Of a stretch of DNA of 64,000 bases, positions 56,715 to 64,000 are shown in pieces; within the stretch, counting starts at the first letter, position 1; each line of letters begins with the position of its first letter. The position numbers were made by a program, and so were the translations under genes. The notes under the pieces were generated by a model. It was not told where the DNA came from, did not search any database, and was given only the letters and a program-made list of their open reading frames with translations. Source of the stretch: Stylonectria norvegica (taxonomy: Eukaryota > Ascomycota > Sordariomycetes > Hypocreales > Nectriaceae); NCBI GenBank assembly GCA_014621405.1, contig JAANBC010000011.1, positions 103,647 through 167,646 on the forward strand, given 5' to 3'.

Positions 56715-57608
56715 CTCTATATAAGCATATTATTAGCATACTAGAGCTATAGTAGAGAGGCAGTTAACTTACTTCGCAGTTAGTATAAAAAAGAAGAGAA
56801 AAGAGAAAAATAATAAATAAGCATATATTTACTTAGCCATAGTAATAAAATAGCAGAAAAATCCCCTAACTGCTTTTATAGCTAATTATAGTTAATTAAT
56901 TATAATACTCTTATATTTATTATAGTATTATTTAATAATAATAATAATATTATATTAATTACTCTGCTTAAAATAATAAAAAACTTATATTATTATAACT
57001 ATTCTATACTATTATATACTAGTACTATACTAATATTATATATATATACTATAAGTATATATAACTATGCCTTATATTTACTATATATGCCCTATACCTA
57101 ATATATATATATATTATAAGCGCCCTATACTTAGACTAGACCTTCTAAGAAACCAGATTAGATAAATACTAATATATACTTTTAGGCTACTTACTTCTGC
57201 TTTTTAAGGCATAAAGAGCACCTTCTAGTTATTTATATTAGAATAAATTTCTAAACTATAGAGACTATATAAAGAACCCGCATCAGATCTACTATAGCAG
57301 CATATAGGTTTTCCTTCTATATAGAAGGGTTTTTCCTATATAATTATTATATAGAAGCTCTATCTATCTAATTTAAGTCTATAGCATATTAATAATAATA
57401 ATATATAATTATTACTTATAAGAAGGTAATTAATAAGATACTTAGAGTTTTTACTATATCTAATAAAAAGTAAAAAGTTATTAAAACTTCTTTAATTAAG
57501 ATAAAATTAAAATCTATTTTAAGTCTTTTTAATTAAAAGAATAAAAATAATAATAAAAAATTACTTAAAGAAAAAGCTTTATTAAATATATAAGATTTAT
57601 CTCATATT
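56714..57608. other. AT-rich sequence between copies B and C
   Basis: This is AT-rich sequence with a few GC-containing islands (for example 57120-57300). No protein relic is readable and it does not match the missing 3' part of copy A. Its origin is unknown. Confidence 0.5.
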
Positions 57609-60600
57609 ATAATAATCTTTGCAGAGACTAAGGCAATGCCTAGTATAGCCTTAAATTATCCCTAAAATATAAATAGATATTAGATTTAAAACTAATAATC
57701 CTATCTTACCCTCTTAATAATAGCATATTAAACCCGCAGTATTAGTACTAATACTAAGGCTAATCTAATAGTTATTAACTAGGGAAAATATAGCCTTAAG
57801 TAGAGTTTATATAACTTATATATAATAGCTAGCTAATATAATATTAGTAGCTAATATACTATAGCTAAGCTATAACTAGCTATTGCCTATACTAATATAT
57901 ATATAAAAATAGCTTATAAGAAGATTAGCTAGATTATATCTTTTAACCTCTTAGAGGAGGTATAGAAGGTATTTTAGAAGTATATAAGCAGCTACTAAGC
58001 TTAGGAGATATTATATAACTATACTACTAATAAATTAGATAGAAATATTAAAGACTATATCTTTTATTAGGTTATTAAAGTAATAATAATAATATTAAAA
58101 ACTATATTAGAAGTATTAGAACTAGCTAACTTAGGAGGAAAACTATTAACTTTTACTAAAATCCTAGTAAAAAGCTAGAAAGAAATAATATAAAACCTAA
58201 GCTATAGGTAGTAAAAAATAGCTAAATAGTTAATATAAAACTAAATTAAGCGCAAAGTTACTATTTAAATTTAAGAAGTAATTATAGATATATTAAATAA
58301 AATACTTAAGAAGATAATTAATATAATAAACTAAGCCTATAATAATAATAATAATATCTTAATAATATAAAGACTTCCTAGCCTTAATATAATATTTATC
58401 TTTATAATAGCAGAAGTAATAAGATTATAAAAGAGAGAATAGGTCTATATAGCTTTTAGTAATAAAGTTAAAGTTATATCTTTTATCTTTATAGTAATAA
58501 TAAAAGATATATATATTAGATCTATATTAAATAATATAAATAACTTAATTACTAAAATAAATAACTTAAATAATATTAATATTACTTAAATAAAAAAAAT
58601 ATAAGAAAAACTAAATTAAATACTAAATATAGTATATATAAGCCTAATCCTATATATAATATTAATTAGTAATGCAAATATACTATATAATCTTAGCTTC
58701 TTTCTAAGCAGAGAGGTCTTTAATTATAAACCTTATATTAAAGAACTAAAGCTAACCTAATACTATAAGTGCTTTTAGTTTAGATATATTATAAATACCT
58801 ATAATATATAAGAGATATATAAATAATATAAAGGCATAGTATATAGCCCTAAGGCTAATAGAGAACTATATAATAACTGCCTAATAATTAGAGGAGAGAT
58901 ATCTTATTATTATATATTATATAAAGATAATTACTTAATTTAAAGCTATAACTATTTAATAGCAGAAAAATATTAGATATATATAAAAGAAGGGTTTAAT
59001 ATATAACTAATATACTTCTATAATAATAAAGTAATTATAAGAATACTAGATATAATATATACCTCTATTTTTATATAATAGTTCTAAGGTTTTTAATAGA
59101 ATAAAAAGAGAAATAAGCCCTTAAGCTCTTTTAATAAAGACCCCTTAAAAAGTATATAATAGACCTTAAATCGCAATTAATTTAAACTAGCTATAAATAG
59201 AAACTGCGCCTATAGTATAAGTAGCTTTAAAACTCTAATATTAATATAAGAACCTCTAATAAGTATATAATAAAAACTATACCTAGAGCCCTTTTAAGGC
59301 CTTATTATAGCTTAAATCTAGCCTAATTAATATTAAGTATTTTGTATTAGAATATAAACTATAGACCTAAGCTTATAGCACTTATATTATAAGTAAAGAG
59401 TATATATAATATAATTATACTTATAGAACTAGTAATAAGTATTATAATAAAAGTGCTAGTTTACCTTAGAAACTCTAACTACTATATAATATATAACTTA
59501 AAATAAGTAATAATTTATATATATATATAATATAGCTTTAAATTATAGATATATAAGTTAAAAGAGAACTAAGTAAATATCTCCTTTATCTCCCTCTTAT
59601 ATTAAATTATTACTATATATAACCTATTAAATAATATAAAAGTATTAATTATATTATATACTTTTATAGATCTTAAAGTAAATACTTAAATAGTTCTTAT
59701 TAAAGACTTTAATCTCTATTACTTAATATAGGATTATTATAATTATAATTTAAAGAAAAGTAAAGTACTTCTTATAATTATAAGCTAACTATAACTTATA
59801 CTTATTATACTAATAGAAATAATTACTTATATAAGAAAAAGCTATAAAAATAGCACTTTTAACTTTATATAGTATAGTATTAATATAGAGATAAGATATA
59901 TAAGAGTAGATTATAACCTTAATAGCTCTAATTACTTCCTATAATACTTATTACTTAGAGCTTATATATTAGTGCAGTTAGTAAAAGACTTACTAGCTAA
60001 AGACTGCCTCTAATATAATTAGAAAATAAGTAATAGAGAAAAGGCTTTAAATAAAGCCTATATATAAATAGGCTAAGACTACTTATAAATTAAGATAGAA
60101 AATACCTTAAATAAAAAGATTAACTAGCTTATTAATAAATTATATAAGATAATAAAGTTTATAATATTAATATAAAAGTAATATAGCCTAATATAGAACT
60201 CTTAGTAGAATTACTATATTATTAAAGTAATTAAGAATTTAAAATAAGTAAGATAAAAATATTAATATATAAGAAGAGATAAGAACTAATAGAAATTATA
60301 TAATATAAGTATATATTAAGAGCAAGTAATTACTAATATATCTTATACTTTATAGCACTAAATACTTAAGAATACTAAACTAAATAAATTATAAAAGATT
60401 AAGAAATAAATAAAGCTTTATAATAGCCTTATACTAGTGCTCTTATAGCTATTATCTCTTACTTAACCTAATCTTAACTTATTAATAAAAGAATATATAA
60501 AGAAAATATAAATTCTAATTAAATAATTCTTTTTAAAACTATAAGTAAATAATACCTAGCTCCTACCTATCTCTAATATAAAAGAAATATAAAACTAAAG

Positions 60601-63600
60601 TGGAATTAATAAGCTTTTACTATTTCTTAAAGTAATAAATAGAGAGATCTTTAAAGCTCTTAATAAAATATAGTTATAAAAAGCTTTAGGACTAGATAGT
60701 ATTTCTATAGGTTTCCTAAAAATATATATATAATTATTCTAAGAAGTATTATATTATATTATAAGAATAAGTTTTAGACTTAGGTATTTCCTAAAGCATT
60801 TCTATATTATTATTATAATAATTATTCTAAAAGCTAGTAAGCTACTAGAAATTTAAAGAACTATAAAAAGCTAATAACTAATATTACTTTTTAATATAAT
60901 AGGTAAGATTATTAAGACTATAGTTAGGAAATATATCTTAGCTATAGCAAAAGTAGTAAGTATTCTATTAAAAAGATAAATAGAAAACTAAGCCTAAAGA
61001 TTAATAAAACTAATATTTATAGTTATAGTTAAAGTAATGTATATAATATAGTTCTAATATAGTATTATATTACTACTCTAGCTAGACTTTATAAAAGCCT
61101 TTAATATAATTAACTATAAATAACTAGTTATAATACTTTAAATAATAAGATTCCCTCTATAAATATTATAATAAGTATAGAGCTTTTTTAATATATATAT
61201 AATATGCCTCTAATTTAATAATATTATTTTCTTTTTATTTAAGATTAATATAAGTATCTTATAAGAATCCCTACTCTTTCTAATTCTATTTATTATCTTT
61301 ATTATAGACCTCTATATATAGCTAAAAGAAGCCTAAGGTATTCTAATAATTAGATTTACTAATAATATAAACCTACTAGTCTTTAGCTATAATATAAAAG
61401 AGATATANAAATANNTANAAGCNANATAGAANATTTATAAGAAATAANTAAANGAAAATAGAATAATATTTAAACTATNTAAAGTAAAGCTTATATANTT
61501 TATAAAAAAANAGACTATTAGACTTAATAANTATATAACTNAGACNTAATATAATAATANTAATTATTATATATANNTNCNTANGCCTTTANATATATTA
61601 GAAACTCTAATAAGANCTATATATTAATAAGCTTAAAGAGAANCTTAAGAGATAAAGNNANGCCTTATATATAATTATATTAANTACTTAAGNTATTAAT
61701 CTTATANNTATAANACTAATATATATATAAGTAATCTAATTAGTAATAGCTTATAAGNTAANCTNTTACTACTTNTTAATAAATAACTAAAATAANCTTA
61801 AANNACTTATATATATANTTNNNCTAAAATANGTATANGCNNTATATATANTTATANNAGTATATAAAGTAACTNTAGAATANNTNCTTTANANTAAGCT
61901 NNGNATTNCTCTNTTANATNTATATCTTAATAAATAAGTTATNAAATANTANTAATANNTNTATTAATAAGAGAAAAATNAATNTTATATANGNNATATC
62001 TAGNANTANTAATATANTAAATATATACTAAANAAGCAGAANAAACTATAATATAAATTANTTAAANAAGCTAAAANNATANNTANTAAANTNGCTCTAA
62101 TTAGAATATAANATAAAANAGAGNACTTAAAAAAGAGAANTATAGCTATATAAAAAAGCANANTAAAAANNAACTTAANCTTATATTAAGANATAANTAA
62201 TAAATTAATAAAAAAGAANTAGNTAAANTATANNTANTATTTANTAAAAAGGCAATATANNTTTATAGNAGTTTTATAAAGTTTAANAGCTTAATANTAN
62301 TTTAANTTTATATANAATACTTAGGNNTNTAANACTTCTTATTTAAGTNNTANATACTTAATATNCTATNCNNNNTATATATATATANNANAGNNACTAA
62401 GATATTAANNTATATATTTATAGACTACTANCTNTATAATAATAATTAGCTATNCTTATAAAACNTGCTATATATTTAATATAANNTTAATAACTANCTC
62501 TTAGACTTAGAAAANGCCTANATATTAATATAGTAGTTNCTCTAAATATAAGNTATANTTTAATTTANGCTTATNNTATAATTATAAGAGAAATACTAAT
62601 ANAAAGAGAAAAGNAANTAAAGAAATAAAAGAGAAGNCTANNNAGATANTATAGAGCTAANAGNCNTANTAAGNNTANTAGAANNANTATANAGCTAAGN
62701 TANAACTANTAAGTCTTNNCTNANTACTTTAANAACCTTTATAAAGATATACTAATATACNTAAAAAAAGCCTATAAAANAGTAAAAAANNAGCCTATTT
62801 ATAGGAAAATAAAGANTAANTATANAGTAATATANTAAGAAGAAAAGGAAAGAAAAGANNAAGNAAAAGAAAATAAATAAACTAATATAAAAAGTAGAAA
62901 GTACTAACTCTCTTATATATATTATTATATACTTATTATAGCTATACTACTTATATTATAATAACTTGTTAAACTTATATATAAAAGACTTATCTTATAA
63001 TTACTATAACTAATATAAAATTAGTAGAGAGGCCTTTTTCTCCTCCTTCTTCTCCTCCTTCTTCTCCTTCTCTAAGTTATTCTTAATAAGCAGCTCTTTC
63101 TGCCTATTTACTTACTACTTAAAGATAAAGTTATTCTTCTTCTCCTCTCCTAATATATTATTATATAATTATATCTTATATAAAGCTAGAATAGTCCTAT
63201 TATATAGATAAAGCTCCTTTAAAAATAACTCTTTTAACTTTATTAAACACTTTATAATATTAATAAAATATAAAATACTACTAATAAGTAAGTTATTATT
63301 AAAAGATAGCATTTATATACTTAATATAAAGCTAGATTAAGCTTAATTTACTATCTTAGTAGCACTTAATATATAAGCTACTATATTACCTAACTCTTAT
63401 ATCTTTTCTATTTATTATAAGAATTAGTAGAGATTAAAGTAAAAAAGAATTATACTTATAAAAGCCTTATTAATTAAAGTATTTATAAATACCTCTTTAA
63501 TAAGTTATATTACTAGAGAAAATATAAAGTAATTATCTTTCTAATTAAACTAGCAAGTAATATATATCTTAGCTATTAAGTCTAAAATAAATAGTTAGTA

Positions 63601-64000
63601 ATATAGAAATATTATAAAGATAAAAGAATACTTACTTACTTATTTTTAATAAAGACTAGCTATATTTTATATTTTTATTTATATAATATAAGGCTAGTAT
63701 AGTAATAACTATACTAAATCTGCTATAATAATAAGCTAGGCAGCTAACTAGCTACTACTATCTTCTCTTTCTCTTTCTTCTTATTTATTATTATTATTAC
63801 TATCTCTTTTTTCTCTTTAAGCTTATTAAAAATTATTAGTAATTATATTAAAAATGCGCTAAATAAAGCTATAAAAGGAAAGAGATACTTATATTCTTAT
63901 TTATTATATTAGGCAGGCCTTTAGAGTTCTCTATCTCTTATATTCTTAATTACCTATAGAGTATTAATATAGTATAAGTATATAAAAGATAGAATAGATA
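57609..64000 (+). mobile_element. Same non-LTR retrotransposon, copy C (runs off the window, many N)
   Basis: It starts with AATCTTTGCAGAGACTAAGG near 57611 and follows copy B at an offset of about 7.36 kb. Zinc-knuckle remains are at about 58750-58950, the L-D-F-x-x-A-F-N box at about 61084-61115, the PQGSPLSP-type box at about 61255-61300 and the F-T-N-N box at about 61350. From 61408 many single N are scattered in the sequence. The shared 3' flank with its pyrimidine tract follows from about 62930. It is heavily mutated, with stops in all frames. The right end is outside the window. Confidence 0.85.
61408..62870. other. Stretch of scattered ambiguous bases (N)
   Basis: Well over a hundred single or paired N lie in the 3' half of copy C and nowhere else in the window apart from the three-base gap. 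Compared with copy B, most N fall where B has G or C. This fits a consensus of several collapsed repeat copies that differ by C/T and G/A changes. Confidence 0.8.

Larger units (their letters stand above)
44190..64000. repeat. AT-rich RIP-type block with no open genes
   Basis: From about 44.19 kb to the end the sequence is strongly AT-rich, dominated by TA, TTA and TAA strings, with stop codons in every frame and no supported gene. CpG and most CpA/TpG are missing, as expected after repeat-induced point mutation. Most of it is explained by three relics of one retrotransposon, listed below. It starts with a TTAAG/AAGTT-type simple repeat at about 44190-44260. Confidence 0.9.

Noticed and set aside
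44190..64000. CRISPR array, tRNA or rRNA genes in the AT-rich block
   Set aside because: Repeats are long dispersed element copies or simple repeats, without regular spacers; no cloverleaf or rRNA core was seen. CRISPR arrays are also not expected in a fungal nucleus.
44190..64000. Mitochondrial DNA as the source of the AT-rich block
   Set aside because: The readable relics are a Tad/I-like retrotransposon (zinc knuckles and RT) with RIP-type decay, not mitochondrial genes.

Overview
The window is nuclear DNA of a filamentous ascomycete, most likely a Sordariomycete. The evidence is: short spliceosomal introns of about 50-110 bases with GTRNGY-like donors and CTNAC branch points; two Zn2Cys6 transcription factors; secreted effector-like proteins; and a large AT-rich block of the kind made by repeat-induced point mutation (RIP). 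I cannot name the species from the sequence alone.

Layout: 0.6-44.2 kb is an ordinary but gene-sparse accessory-type region. It carries, in order, an SRPK-like kinase (637-1943, apparent frameshift), a small secreted protein (3557-4189), a GH43 beta-xylosidase-like enzyme (4455-6071), a Zn2Cys6 regulator (7131-9247, minus) divergent from a monocarboxylate-type MFS transporter (10041-11526), a secreted copper amine oxidase (11873-14227), a 1064-residue membrane protein of unknown role (17467-20661), a second MFS transporter (20760-22291, minus) divergent from a second Zn2Cys6 regulator (23536-25686), a secreted isochorismatase-like hydrolase (26363-27246), a GT64 glycosyltransferase (28936-30070), a five-exon Thr-rich secreted protein (31593-33156), a wrecked cystathionine gamma-synthase-like gene (34252-35236), an intact cysteine synthase-rhodanese fusion (36882-38886), an FAD monooxygenase (39451-40629) and a small secreted double-psi barrel protein (42544-42996). 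Most multi-exon models were built by joining reading frames at splice sites, and the exon boundaries are given in each entry.

From about 44.2 kb to the end the composition changes abruptly to very AT-rich sequence with no open gene. It is built mainly of three direct-orientation relics of one Tad/I-like non-LTR retrotransposon (A 45.66-50.25 kb, B 50.25-56.6 kb, C 57.6 kb to the end). CCHC zinc knuckles and the reverse-transcriptase core can still be read through stop codons. The catalytic FADD-type box has become F-x-N-N, as G-to-A RIP mutation would produce. Runs of N in copy C fall where copy B has G or C, which suggests collapsed repeat copies.

How genes may work together (inference): two separate regulator/transporter pairs are divergent over shared promoters that contain repeated CGG-type motifs, so each regulator probably controls its transporter. 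The first pair is flanked by a xylosidase and an amine oxidase, which hints at nutrient catabolism. The two PLP-enzyme genes at 34-39 kb look like a sulfur amino-acid pair of which one partner has been destroyed. Several genes carry single-base frameshifts, which could be real decay or draft-assembly indels.
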